The position numbers were made by a program, and so were the translations under genes. This document shows, in pieces, positions 53,691 through 62,948 of a stretch of DNA of 64,000 nucleotides (positions are counted from its first letter, which is position 1; each line of letters opens with the position of its first letter). The notes under the pieces are model-generated. The model searched no databases and was not told the origin of the DNA. It saw nothing but the letters and a program-made list of their open reading frames with translations. The DNA lies in assembly GCA_944383765.1 (NCBI GenBank), contig CALWQT010000001.1, positions 372,001-436,000 of the forward strand, in the 5' to 3' direction. Source of the DNA: an uncultured Lachnospiraceae bacterium. Its GTDB lineage: Bacteria; Bacillota; Clostridia; Lachnospirales; Lachnospiraceae.

Positions 53691-55064
53691 TTACCTATAA
53701 AATGTTTCCGCAGCTGCTGCCAGCCCCATGGAATTAGACCCTTTAAAGAGTACACAATCCCCTGGCTGCAGCAATTCTTTCAGATAGGAAATCATTTCTT
53801 CCATATCCAGGAAAGAGGCTGTATGGGAAATTCCATGTTCCTTTGCTCCTTTGGCAATCTCTTTTCCCAGTTCTCCTAATGTGACCAGAATATCCACTTG
53901 CCGCAGGCTTGCATATTCTCCTACTTCATAGTGGAATCTCAGAGTTTCTTCTCCCAGCTCTTTCATATCTGCCAGCACTGCAATACGCCGTTTTGCTCCT
54001 TTCATTTCACCAAGGACATCCAAACCGGCTTTCATGGACACAGGGCTGGCATTGTAAGTGTCATCAATGACCATAACACCATTCTTCTCAAATATCTGCT
54101 GTCTGTGACGGAATCCTCGGAATGTTTCCAGGCTCTTTGCCGCCTTCTCCATGGGAATCCCTGACTCCCTTGCTACTGCCAGTGCCGCCATGGCATTCAG
54201 TATATTATGCTGGCCCAAAACATTCAGGCATACTTCCACTTTTTCCTGCCCATGGACAGCAGTAAAAGCCGGCTTTCCATCTATGGTCCTGATGTTCTCT
54301 CCACGATAATCGCAGTTTTCTCCTGTCCCATAATACAGGGTACGGAAGCCATCACGGGCTTTCACCGTCTGAAGCATATCATCATCTCCGTTCAGTAAAA
54401 GCAGTCCGCCGGCACGGAGTCCATCCTGGATCGTAAGTTTTTCCCGGCATATCTGTTCTCTGGAACCCAGCTGTTCAATATGCGCAATCCCAATGTTGGT
54501 GATCACAGCAATATCCGGCTGGGAAATGCGGGCAATCCTTGTCAGTTCTCCCGGTTCGCTCATTCCCAGTTCAATGACGGCAATCTCATCTTCCTTTGAA
54601 ATTTGCCACATAGTAATAGGAACTCCCACCTGACTGTTGCTGTTTCCAGGAGTTTTGTATACCTGAAACTCCGCCTGAAGAGCGGCGGCTATCATTTCCC
54701 TGGTAGTGGTCTTGCCAACACTTCCTGTCACACCTACCACTGGAATCTTTCGGCAGGCCCTGCAATAACTTCCCAGCCTCTGCAGGGCATCTTTTGTATC
54801 ACTCACCTGTATCCATGCAGTATGTAAAGAATCTTCCGGTGAAATCTCACCTTTTTTATGCTCGCTGGTAAATACGGCTCCTGCTCCTGCTTCTACCACC
54901 TGCTTCAAAAATCTATGGGCATCTACTTTTTCACCGATAATCGGCACAAACAGATCCCCTGTTTTTACTTTCCTGGAATCCAGGACAATATCTTCTATCT
55001 CCTGATTTTCATTTCCAGCCAGAAGGATTCCATCAACGGCATCTGCAATCTCTTTTACTGTCAT
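53691..55064 (-). CDS. murF: UDP-N-acetylmuramoyl-tripeptide-D-Ala-D-Ala ligase
   Basis: A 457-residue Mur ligase that adds D-Ala-D-Ala to the peptidoglycan precursor. The ATP-binding loop is GVTGSVGKTTTREM, and VIELGMSEPGEL, TNIGIAHIEQLGS and DDTYNASPVSM are family blocks. It is 19 bases after murE. Confidence 0.96.
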   Translation of the reverse strand: MTVKEIADAVDGILLAGNENQEIEDIVLDSRKVKTGDLFVPIIGEKVDAHRFLKQVVEAGAGAVFTSEHKKGEISPEDSLHTAWIQVSDTKDALQRLGSYCRACRKIPVVGVTGSVGKTTTREMIAAALQAEFQVYKTPGNSNSQVGVPITMWQISKEDEIAVIELGMSEPGELTRIARISQPDIAVITNIGIAHIEQLGSREQICREKLTIQDGLRAGGLLLLNGDDDMLQTVKARDGFRTLYYGTGENCDYRGENIRTIDGKPAFTAVHGQEKVEVCLNVLGQHNILNAMAALAVARESGIPMEKAAKSLETFRGFRHRQQIFEKNGVMVIDDTYNASPVSMKAGLDVLGEMKGAKRRIAVLADMKELGEETLRFHYEVGEYASLRQVDILVTLGELGKEIAKGAKEHGISHTASFLDMEEMISYLKELLQPGDCVLFKGSNSMGLAAAAETFYR

Positions 55065-55083
55065 TTTGTTTCTCCCATCTTAT

Positions 55084-56580
55084 TCACGGCTGCAGTCCCA
55101 AAGCTTTCACCGTATCTTCTACTACTTCCCGATCCAGAAAGTGGGTCCGGACACCATTGATCTCCTGATAATCCTCATGTCCTTTTCCGATGATGGCAAT
55201 CATATCGCCAGGTTCCGCATGGGCGATGCTATAGTAAATAGCCTCTCTTCGGTCCGGAATCTCCATGAATGGACAGCCGGTAGGTTCCAGGCGGCTGCGG
55301 ATATCTGCAAGAATGTCTTCTGTTTTTTCATATCGGGAATTATCTGCTGTAAGAATGCAGAAATCAGCCATTTTTCCGCCAATCTCACCCATAGCATATC
55401 TTCTGTCCTTAGAACGGTTTCCACCGCTTCCGAAGACACATACCAGACGTCTGGGCTGATAGGCACGAAGCGTTTTCAGAAGGCTTTCCATGCTTACCGC
55501 ATTATGGGCATAATCTATGATCACGGTACACGTTTCTGAACTGTAGGCAAGTTCCATACGTCCATTGACTCTCAGATATTCCAGTCCCTGGTTCACATCG
55601 TCCCAGGATACTCCCATCAAACGACATACACTGACGGCAGCCAGAGCGTTGTATACATTAAATTCTCCTGGAAGGCCAAGGCGGACGTGAGCCGTACATT
55701 CTTCTCCATTCTTATTTTCCTTCACGGAAAATTCCGTACCCACAAAGCCTGGTTCTGAAACAATGCCCACATTGCTTCCTGTATAGGCGCAGGAAGTATT
55801 GCATTTCTCCATTCCATAGGTATAAAATTCCTGACAGCTTCTGTCTGCCACCATTTCCTCAAAATGCTGGTCATCCCTGTTTGCAATTCCCGTCCGGCAC
55901 ATGGAAAAAATACGTGATTTATAATACAGATATTCCTGAAAATCCGCATGTTCATCGGGCCCGATATGGTCTGGCGATAAATTGGTGAACACACCATAAT
56001 CAAAGAGGATTCCGTCCGTCCTGTGCATTTTTACTCCCTGGGAAGAAACTTCCATGACCACATATTCGCAGCCAGCCTCTGCCATTTTCCAGAAATATTC
56101 CTGAAGTGCATAGGACTCTGGTGTGGTATTTACAGTAGGAAATACCGTTCCATCAATAACAGCTCCTGTGGTTCCGATCATCCCTACTTTTTTCCCTGCA
56201 GCCTCCAGAATCGATTTGATCATATGGGCTGTAGTGGTTTTCCCTTTCGTTCCAGTCACACCCACCATGATCATCCTCTTTGCCGGATAATGAAATCTGG
56301 CCGCTGAAATCTCCGCCAGAGCATGTCTGGCATTTTCCACACGGATTGCCGTAATACCTTCCGGCAGCTGAACCTCCCGCTCCACAACAAAAACCTTCAC
56401 TCCCTTTTCCATCACATCATCAATAAAGCTGTGGGAATCGATCCTGGTTCCTTTCATACATACAAATACAGTTCCTTCCGCTGCTTTTCTGGAATCATAT
56501 ACCACATCCTCAACTTCCGTATCAATATCCCCCTGTAAAACCTGATAATCCAGATTCTTTAACCAATCGCTAAATTTCAT
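55084..56580 (-). CDS. murE: UDP-MurNAc-tripeptide ligase MurE
   Basis: A 498-residue Mur ligase that adds the third stem residue. The ATP loop is GVTGTKGKTTTAHM, and TNLSPDHIGPDEH follows. The amino-acid-selecting motif reads DNSR; the DNPR form marks meso-diaminopimelate enzymes, and the retained arginine suggests this substrate. The ATG at 56580 follows TTGGAGGATAGA; longer frames lack a ribosome site. It heads murE-murF. Confidence 0.94.
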   Translation of the reverse strand: MKFSDWLKNLDYQVLQGDIDTEVEDVVYDSRKAAEGTVFVCMKGTRIDSHSFIDDVMEKGVKVFVVEREVQLPEGITAIRVENARHALAEISAARFHYPAKRMIMVGVTGTKGKTTTAHMIKSILEAAGKKVGMIGTTGAVIDGTVFPTVNTTPESYALQEYFWKMAEAGCEYVVMEVSSQGVKMHRTDGILFDYGVFTNLSPDHIGPDEHADFQEYLYYKSRIFSMCRTGIANRDDQHFEEMVADRSCQEFYTYGMEKCNTSCAYTGSNVGIVSEPGFVGTEFSVKENKNGEECTAHVRLGLPGEFNVYNALAAVSVCRLMGVSWDDVNQGLEYLRVNGRMELAYSSETCTVIIDYAHNAVSMESLLKTLRAYQPRRLVCVFGSGGNRSKDRRYAMGEIGGKMADFCILTADNSRYEKTEDILADIRSRLEPTGCPFMEIPDRREAIYYSIAHAEPGDMIAIIGKGHEDYQEINGVRTHFLDREVVEDTVKALGLQP

Positions 56581-56696
56581 TCTATCCTCCAATTCTGATT
56601 TCTTTGTAACCGCCGCAGCCTCTGGCTGCCTCTGTATGCGTGTTTCCATTCACGGAACGCCTTCGCAAAAGAATCCCGGGAACAAAAGCACGGAAC

Positions 56697-56723
56697 GGGA
56701 AACGCAGCTAACGCTGCGTCCCC
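56697..56723 (-). other. Hairpin in the fhs-murE gap
   Basis: ACGCAGC-TAAC-GCTGCGT forms a 7-bp stem that extends with GGG/CCC, just after fhs. The strand lacks a strong T-run. A second short stem, GCAGCC-AGA-GGCTGC, lies closer to murE. Apart from these, nothing else is seen in 56581-56735. Confidence 0.45.
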
Positions 56724-56735
56724 GATGCATGCACG

Positions 56736-58406
56736 TTAAAACAGACCTGTAATAATCCCTTTATCATCCACATCAATTCCATTGGCAGCAGGTACTTTAG
56801 GAAGTCCCGGCATGGTCATTATGGCCCCTGTAAGGATGACGACAAATCCGGCTCCTGCCGATACATAAGCATCTCTCACCTGAATGGTAAATCCTTTCGG
56901 ACGTCCCAGTTTTGTCTGGTCATCAGACAAAGAATACTGGGTTTTCGCCATGCATACAGGTAGATTCCCAAATCCCATTTCTGTAATCCGCTTCAGAGCT
57001 CTGTCTGCCGCAGGAGCATAAGATACTCCGTCTGCTCCGTAAATTTCTCTGGCTACTGTCAGAATTTTGTCTTTCAACGGCAGTTCATCTGGGTATATGG
57101 GAGCAAAATGGCTTTCTTTCTGCTCTAATGTAGCAAGGACTTTTTCCGCCAGAGCCTTCCCGCCTTCGCCTCCTTTTGCCCATACTTCCGCCAAAGCAAA
57201 TTCGCAGCCTTTCTCTTCGCAGAACGTTCTGATAAAATCATATTCTGCCTGCGTATCCGTCACAAAAGAATTCAGGGTAACTACTACAGGAACTCCATAC
57301 TTCTGCAGGTTTTCAATATGTTTCTCCAGATTTACAATTCCTTTTGCCAGGGCTTCCAGATTTTCTTCCTGAAGCTTTGTTTTATCTGCACCACCGTTAT
57401 ACTTTAACGCCCGGACTGTCGCTACCAGCACCACTGCATCTGGTTTCAAACCGGCTTTGCGGCATTTGATATCCATAAACTTTTCAGCCCCCAGATCAGC
57501 ACCAAATCCGGCTTCTGTCACTACAATATCAGCCAGCTTTAACGCTGTTTTTGTCGCCCTTACACTATTGCATCCATGAGCAATATTGGCAAATGGCCCT
57601 CCATGGACTAAAGCTCCTGTATGTTCCAGTGTCTGGATCAGATTTGGCTTCAAAGCATCTTTCAAAAGTGCCGCCATAGCTCCTACCGCATGAAGGTCAG
57701 CAGCTGTTACCGGTTCCCCGGCATAATTATATGCAACTATGATCTTTCCCAGACGTTCCTTCAGATCTTTCATATCATTGGCCAGACAAAGAATCGCCAT
57801 GATTTCTGAGGCAACGGTAATCACAAAATGATCTTCCCTGACAACGCCGTCTGCTTTTGCCCCCAGTCCTACCACAACATTTCTGAGCACTCTGTCGTTC
57901 ATATCCAGACAGCGTTTCCAGAGAACCTGCCTGGTATCAATTCCCAGGCTGTTTCCCTGCTGAATATGGTTATCCAGCAAAGCAGCCAGAAGATTATTCG
58001 CGGAGGTAATTGCATGAAAATCTCCTGTAAAGTGCAGATTCAGATCTTCCATAGGAACTACCTGGGCATATCCTCCCCCTGCAGCACCTCCCTTGATTCC
58101 AAAACATGGTCCCAGGGACGGTTCCCGCAATGCAATGATGGCATTCTTCCCACATTTTGCAAGTGCTTCTCCTAATCCTACCGTAATGGTTGTTTTTCCC
58201 TCTCCGGCAGGAGTTGGATTGATGGCTGTAACCAGTACCAGTTTCCCATCTTCCCGGTCTTTCAGTCTTTCCCACAATTCATCTGTAAGCTTCGCCTTAT
58301 ACTTTCCGTAAAGTTCCAGTTCGTCTTCTGTGATTCCATAAGACGCCGCCACTTCTTTGATCGGGAGCATTTCCGCCTCCTGAGCGATCTGAATGTCTGT
58401 TTTCAT
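56736..58406 (-). CDS. fhs: Formate-tetrahydrofolate ligase
   Basis: A 556-residue enzyme that makes 10-formyl-THF from formate, ATP and THF. The P-loop is [11 protein letters not shown], with [22 protein letters not shown] and the C-terminal [15 protein letters not shown]. It supports one-carbon metabolism, either the methyl branch of acetogenesis or purine synthesis and formyl-Met; no other Wood-Ljungdahl gene is in the window. It follows ftsK by 30 bases. Confidence 0.97.
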   Translation of the reverse strand: MKTDIQIAQEAEMLPIKEVAASYGITEDELELYGKYKAKLTDELWERLKDREDGKLVLVTAINPTPAGEGKTTITVGLGEALAKCGKNAIIALREPSLGPCFGIKGGAAGGGYAQVVPMEDLNLHFTGDFHAITSANNLLAALLDNHIQQGNSLGIDTRQVLWKRCLDMNDRVLRNVVVGLGAKADGVVREDHFVITVASEIMAILCLANDMKDLKERLGKIIVAYNYAGEPVTAADLHAVGAMAALLKDALKPNLIQTLEHTGALVHGGPFANIAHGCNSVRATKTALKLADIVVTEAGFGADLGAEKFMDIKCRKAGLKPDAVVLVATVRALKYNGGADKTKLQEENLEALAKGIVNLEKHIENLQKYGVPVVVTLNSFVTDTQAEYDFIRTFCEEKGCEFALAEVWAKGGEGGKALAEKVLATLEQKESHFAPIYPDELPLKDKILTVAREIYGADGVSYAPAADRALKRITEMGFGNLPVCMAKTQYSLSDDQTKLGRPKGFTIQVRDAYVSAGAGFVVILTGAIMTMPGLPKVPAANGIDVDDKGIITGLF

Positions 58407-58436
58407 TTCTGCTGCTACCTCCTCTTGTTTGTACGC

Positions 58437-61085
58437 TTATTGACTGTTTCCATATTTCTCCTCAAACTCTTCCATGCTCATCAGGACTTTTCGAGGTTTG
58501 GTTCCCTCTTCTTCTCCGACCACTCCCGCATCTGCAAGCTGGTCCATAATCCTGGCTGCACGGTTGAATCCGATTTTGAACATTCTCTGAAGCATTCCTA
58601 TGGAAGCTTTTTCCTTTTCTATGATAAAGCGTCCCGCCTGAACGAAATAATCGTCTCTTCCTGCTTCTCCTCCCCCGGCCTGAACAGCAGAAGCGGTATT
58701 GATCTTCATTTCTACTTCCGGATTGTATTCCGTCGTCAATTCCTGCTCGCTCAAAAAGTCCACTACCTTCTGGACCTCCTCGTCAGAAACAAAAGCTCCC
58801 TGTACACGCTGAGGTTTTGGATAACCGGAAGGATAAAACAGCATATCCCCTTTTCCTAAAAGTTTTTCTGCTCCATTCATATCAATGATCGTTCTGGAAT
58901 CCACTCCGGAAGAAACTGCAAACGCAATACGGGAAGGTACATTGGCCTTGATCAATCCGGTAATTACATTGACAGAAGGACGCTGAGTAGCAATAACCAG
59001 ATGAATTCCGGCAGCCCTTGCCAGCTGAGCCAAACGGCAGATGGAATCCTCTACCTCCCCCGGGGCAACCATCATCAGATCTGCCAGCTCATCAATGATG
59101 ATCACGATCTGAGGAAGTTTCTGCGGTTTATTTTCATCTTCGATATGTTCGATCTTCTGAATCTTTTCATTATACCCTTTCAGGTCTCTTACATTATACT
59201 GGGCAAACTTCTGATAGCGGTCTGTCATTTCAGCCACCGCCCAGTTGAGTGCACCGGAAGCTTTTTTCGGATCTGTTACTACCGGAATCAGAAGATGGGG
59301 AATTCCATTATAGACACTCAGTTCCACTACCTTGGGATCCACCATGATCAGTTTCACATCTTCCGGACTGGATTTATAGATGATACTCATGATCAGGGTA
59401 TTGATGCAAACGGATTTTCCAGATCCGGTAGCTCCTGCAATCAGAAGATGGGGCATTTTGGCGATATCGGTTACCACCACCTGGCCTCCAATATCTTTCC
59501 CTACTGCAAAAGCCAGCCTGGATTTGTGATTTTTAAAACTATCAGCTTCCAGCAGATCCCTCAGATATACCACATTGTTTTCTTTATTGGGGACCTCAAT
59601 TCCTACCGCAGATTTCCCCGGTATCGGAGCCTCAATCCGGATATCAGCAGCAGCCAGGCTCAGCTTGATATCATCTGCAAGACCTACGATACGGCTTACC
59701 TTCACTCCCTGCTCCGGATGCAGCTCATATCGGGTTACAGAAGGGCCACAGCTGATATTGGTCACGGTTACTCCCACTCCAAAATTCCGCAGCGTCTGCT
59801 GCAGTTTGACAGCTGTTTCCTTATATTCATTTTCCGGAAAAGAAGAATTTCTCGTCCCTTTCTTCAGAAGATTCAGTGGTGGGAATTTATATTCCCGTTT
59901 TACTGCCTGTTCTTTCTTCTGTATTTCTTCCTGAACAGCCACCTTTGTATCCTCTTCCACAGCCTCCTGACGTTTTTTCTCTACCCGTTTTTTCAGAAGT
60001 TCTGTTTCTGTCTCGATTACCTTTCCTGTGGCTGTCACCACCCTTCTTTCCCCTTCCGGAACTACCAGATGATCGGTGGAATCCATATAAATATCGGTTT
60101 CTTGTTCTTCCAAAGTCCGCTCTCTGTGATAATCTTCTTCCACCAGATTCATCTCTTCCAGGGTTCTGGTATCTTTTGCCAGATAAATCGTTTCTTCTTC
60201 AAAAGGTACTTCATCATCGGAAGAAGGTTGAGGGAATGCAATGGTTCCGGTAAACACATCGTCTTTACCCTGTTCCGAAGAAGGTTCTTCCATATGATTC
60301 TCATGATTTTCTTTCGTCTCAGCCTGTTCACTGACGGAATTTTCTGCCGGCAATACAGGCTCGTCCATTAATTTTGTGGAATCCAGGTTAACTCCCCGAA
60401 CAACCCGTTCTTCCCGAATCCGCTTTTTCTCCTCCTGACGTTCTGCCCATTGCTCTTTTCTGCGGTCCATATCTTCTTTCGCATATTGGGCCGCTTTTTC
60501 TCCGCCTTTTTTCACTACAGAAACCAACGACTTTTCTGTGATCACCACCACTGAAATTGTCAGGACTACAAATAAAACCAGATATGTACCGATTTTCCCC
60601 AGCAAACGGTAGAGACCATGAGTGACAGCCCCTCCAACCATACCGCCGCCTAATCCCGTATCTGCAGAATGACGGTATACTTCTATTAAATTCTTATTGG
60701 ACTCCAGTGCAAGGCCAAAAATCAGTTCCCCAAATCCACAAAGTGCCAGCAAAGCTGCTACAGCAGCCAGTAATTTGATCACTGCCACCGGATTTCCACG
60801 ATTGGACAGATAAAAACAGGCGCCTACAAATAAAATCAACGGAAATAAAAATCCAGCCATTCCAAAGACACCTAGCTGAATCTCACGAAAAAAATCTCCT
60901 ACGATACCACAGAGATGAAAATTACTTAAAAATAATAATACTGCAACGGCAAAAGAAGCTATGATAACCACCTCAGCCGTTAAAAACTCCGGTCTCTCCG
61001 GTTCCTGCTTTGACGGCCTGCCAGGTCCCCGTTTTCCTTTTGTCTTTGCAGTAGTTGTTCTTGTCTTTTTCTTTGATTGTGCCAC
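58437..61085 (-). CDS. FtsK/SpoIIIE-type DNA translocase
   Basis: An 882-residue DNA pump. A lysine-rich N-terminus is followed by four hydrophobic helices (about 35-165), a charged linker to about residue 400, and the motor with Walker A AGATGSGKSVCINTL and Walker B IIIDELADLMM. The C-terminal gamma winged helix (FIIEKEKASIGMLQRMFKIG) reads KOPS/SRS sites. It moves chromosomes through the septum in division or sporulation. GTG 61085 follows AGGAGGCAGTTTC; upstream ATG frames lack a ribosome site. Confidence 0.95.
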   Translation of the reverse strand: MAQSKKKTRTTTAKTKGKRGPGRPSKQEPERPEFLTAEVVIIASFAVAVLLFLSNFHLCGIVGDFFREIQLGVFGMAGFLFPLILFVGACFYLSNRGNPVAVIKLLAAVAALLALCGFGELIFGLALESNKNLIEVYRHSADTGLGGGMVGGAVTHGLYRLLGKIGTYLVLFVVLTISVVVITEKSLVSVVKKGGEKAAQYAKEDMDRRKEQWAERQEEKKRIREERVVRGVNLDSTKLMDEPVLPAENSVSEQAETKENHENHMEEPSSEQGKDDVFTGTIAFPQPSSDDEVPFEEETIYLAKDTRTLEEMNLVEEDYHRERTLEEQETDIYMDSTDHLVVPEGERRVVTATGKVIETETELLKKRVEKKRQEAVEEDTKVAVQEEIQKKEQAVKREYKFPPLNLLKKGTRNSSFPENEYKETAVKLQQTLRNFGVGVTVTNISCGPSVTRYELHPEQGVKVSRIVGLADDIKLSLAAADIRIEAPIPGKSAVGIEVPNKENNVVYLRDLLEADSFKNHKSRLAFAVGKDIGGQVVVTDIAKMPHLLIAGATGSGKSVCINTLIMSIIYKSSPEDVKLIMVDPKVVELSVYNGIPHLLIPVVTDPKKASGALNWAVAEMTDRYQKFAQYNVRDLKGYNEKIQKIEHIEDENKPQKLPQIVIIIDELADLMMVAPGEVEDSICRLAQLARAAGIHLVIATQRPSVNVITGLIKANVPSRIAFAVSSGVDSRTIIDMNGAEKLLGKGDMLFYPSGYPKPQRVQGAFVSDEEVQKVVDFLSEQELTTEYNPEVEMKINTASAVQAGGGEAGRDDYFVQAGRFIIEKEKASIGMLQRMFKIGFNRAARIMDQLADAGVVGEEEGTKPRKVLMSMEEFEEKYGNSQ

Positions 61086-61192
61086 GAAACTGCCTCCTAA
61101 CATCAGCGAAGACCGGCAGCCTTTCCAGCTGCCGGAACTTCTCTTAACCGCTGAGAACAGTATACAAAAAAAAAGCTGAAATTGCAACCTTA

Positions 61193-61918
61193 TCACTTTT
61201 TTTTGCTCTCTGCCATAGCATACAGTTTCCCCAATGCTTCCTTGATTCCGCCGACCTCATTAATCAGTCCTGCCTTTACTGCATCTTCTCCTACAAGAAC
61301 CGTTCCCAGATCTCTTGTCAGCATCTCCGTATTGTGCATAAGAGCTTTCAGCTGATCATAGGCAATACGGGCATGGTGGGAAACAAAATTTAAAATCCTG
61401 TCCTGTATCATCTCAAAATACTCGTAGGTGCGTTCTGTCCCTATCACCATGCCGGTCATACGAACCGGATGCACCATCATCGTTCCGGTAGGAACAATAA
61501 AAGAATAATCCGTAGCCACTGCCAGAGGAACTCCTATAGAATGGCTGCCTCCCAGTACCAGCGACACAGTAGGCATACTCATGGATGCGATCATTTCTGC
61601 AATTGCCAGACCTGCATCCACATCACCGCCGGAAGTATTCAGCAGCACCAGCAGTCCTTCCACTTCTTTATCATCTTCCAGCTGGGCCAGTTTGGGAAGC
61701 ACATGGTCATATTTTGTAGTCTTGCTGCTTCCCGGAAGGTTTTCATGGCCTTCAATCTCCCCGATAATCGACAACAGATAAATATGATGACTTCCTGCAT
61801 TTCCATTTAATGTTGCCTGTCCATACTCTTCCAGACGGATATCTTCTTTCTCTTCCACCTCTTTTCTGGTCTTTTCTTCTTCTATATTCTTTTTTCTGTC
61901 CTTTTGTTTCTCTCCCAT
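61193..61918 (-). CDS. ClpP-like serine protease, TepA type
   Basis: A 241-residue ClpP-fold protein of the TepA (translocation-enhancing) group. The first 40 residues are charged and low in complexity; the ClpP core has LLNTSGGDVDAGLAIAEMI, the nucleophile in GGSHSIGVPL and the histidine in MVHPVRMTG. It stands just upstream of ftsK/spoIIIE, as in many Firmicutes. AAAAGGAGTTTTTT precedes the ATG. Confidence 0.92.
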   Translation of the reverse strand: MGEKQKDRKKNIEEEKTRKEVEEKEDIRLEEYGQATLNGNAGSHHIYLLSIIGEIEGHENLPGSSKTTKYDHVLPKLAQLEDDKEVEGLLVLLNTSGGDVDAGLAIAEMIASMSMPTVSLVLGGSHSIGVPLAVATDYSFIVPTGTMMVHPVRMTGMVIGTERTYEYFEMIQDRILNFVSHHARIAYDQLKALMHNTEMLTRDLGTVLVGEDAVKAGLINEVGGIKEALGKLYAMAESKKK

Positions 61919-61964
61919 ATATAAAAAACTCCTTTTCTTACTAGAATGTACGAAAACGAGTCTT

Positions 61965-62867
61965 TTATGCCATACCTTTCAGCTTTTCCGTCAAAATTTC
62001 AGCTTTTTTCCGTATCTGCTCTGCGGTTTCCTTTCTTTTCGCTTCCATTCTGGCTCTGTCTGCTTCTTCCCGTGCCTCCCTTTCCGCCCGTTTTTCCGCT
62101 AACAGTGTCTGATCCGCCAGTTTAAAAATTTCATCTTTCCGGCTTCCGCAGGCAATGCAGGTCTCTCCTTTCCACACAATGTTTCCTTTTACGACCATGG
62201 GAAAACCATTGACCTGCCCACAGGCACAACGCCAGTATTGGTAGTCCTGATCCGGCTCATACCGGAACCCGGCTGATGCAGCCCTGTTGATTTCCTGCCC
62301 TAACATCACAGCATCTTTTTCTGTCTCATGTCCCGGATTGCGCAGCTGCTGTACCGGCATATTTCTCATGGGCATATCTCCGTTGCAGCTCCATATGGTT
62401 TCATCAGTAAACACCACATGACGCAAGTATATATCGCAGAACCGGATCGTTGGATCCGGAAGCTCGATTCCTTTCTTCGTCTCATAAATTTCTCCCGCTT
62501 CCAAATCCATATCTAAAAAGCAAACATCTTTCAGGGATGCCAGTTTCTCCTTTAATACACTATAACACTCCACATCTACATACACAGCCAGGATGCATTT
62601 TTCTGTCAGGTTCTGTATACCCAGATACAGCCCTAAACCTCCTTCTACCCGGTCAGCCACCTGTTTCTGAGTGATCAGGACCGGAAAGCCGGGAATCCAC
62701 AATTCTACCTCATTGGAAACCCGGGTTCTTCCGGAAGAAATTTTCCCTCTGTATTTTGAATTTTTCTGAATGCGTTCCTGAGTCTCGATCCGGCCTTTCT
62801 GATTCTCCACAGTAACGGCCAGACGGTTGCCAAGATCTTTTACAAATCTTCCATTCAAATATTTCAT
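61965..62867 (-). CDS. Unknown protein with zinc ribbon and C-terminal coiled coil
   Basis: A 300-residue protein that I do not recognise. The N-terminal two thirds look like an all-beta domain without a known motif. A CxCx-CxxC pattern follows (CACGQ near 216 and CIACG near 238), likely a zinc ribbon, and the last 50 residues form a highly charged coiled coil. GGAAGGACACAATGAT precedes the ATG. It lies 46 bases before tepA in the same direction. Confidence 0.75.
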   Translation of the reverse strand: MKYLNGRFVKDLGNRLAVTVENQKGRIETQERIQKNSKYRGKISSGRTRVSNEVELWIPGFPVLITQKQVADRVEGGLGLYLGIQNLTEKCILAVYVDVECYSVLKEKLASLKDVCFLDMDLEAGEIYETKKGIELPDPTIRFCDIYLRHVVFTDETIWSCNGDMPMRNMPVQQLRNPGHETEKDAVMLGQEINRAASAGFRYEPDQDYQYWRCACGQVNGFPMVVKGNIVWKGETCIACGSRKDEIFKLADQTLLAEKRAEREAREEADRARMEAKRKETAEQIRKKAEILTEKLKGMA

Positions 62868-62889
62868 ATCATTGTGTCCTTCCTATTCC

Positions 62890-62925
62890 CAAAGAAGGGC
62901 ACCGGTATATCCGATGCCCTCGTTT
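62890..62925. terminator. Terminator after the NlpC/P60 gene
   Basis: GGGCACCGG, a 5-base loop and CCGATGCCC (one wobble), with TTCTTT on the minus strand and GTTTTT on the plus strand. Confidence 0.7.
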
Positions 62926-62948
62926 TTCTACTCTATATCTTATGATGA

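Noticed and set aside
59001..60371. Long open frame on the plus strand opposite ftsK/spoIIIE
   Set aside because: It is antisense to a conserved gene with clear motor motifs, and its composition is that of a reverse-frame shadow.
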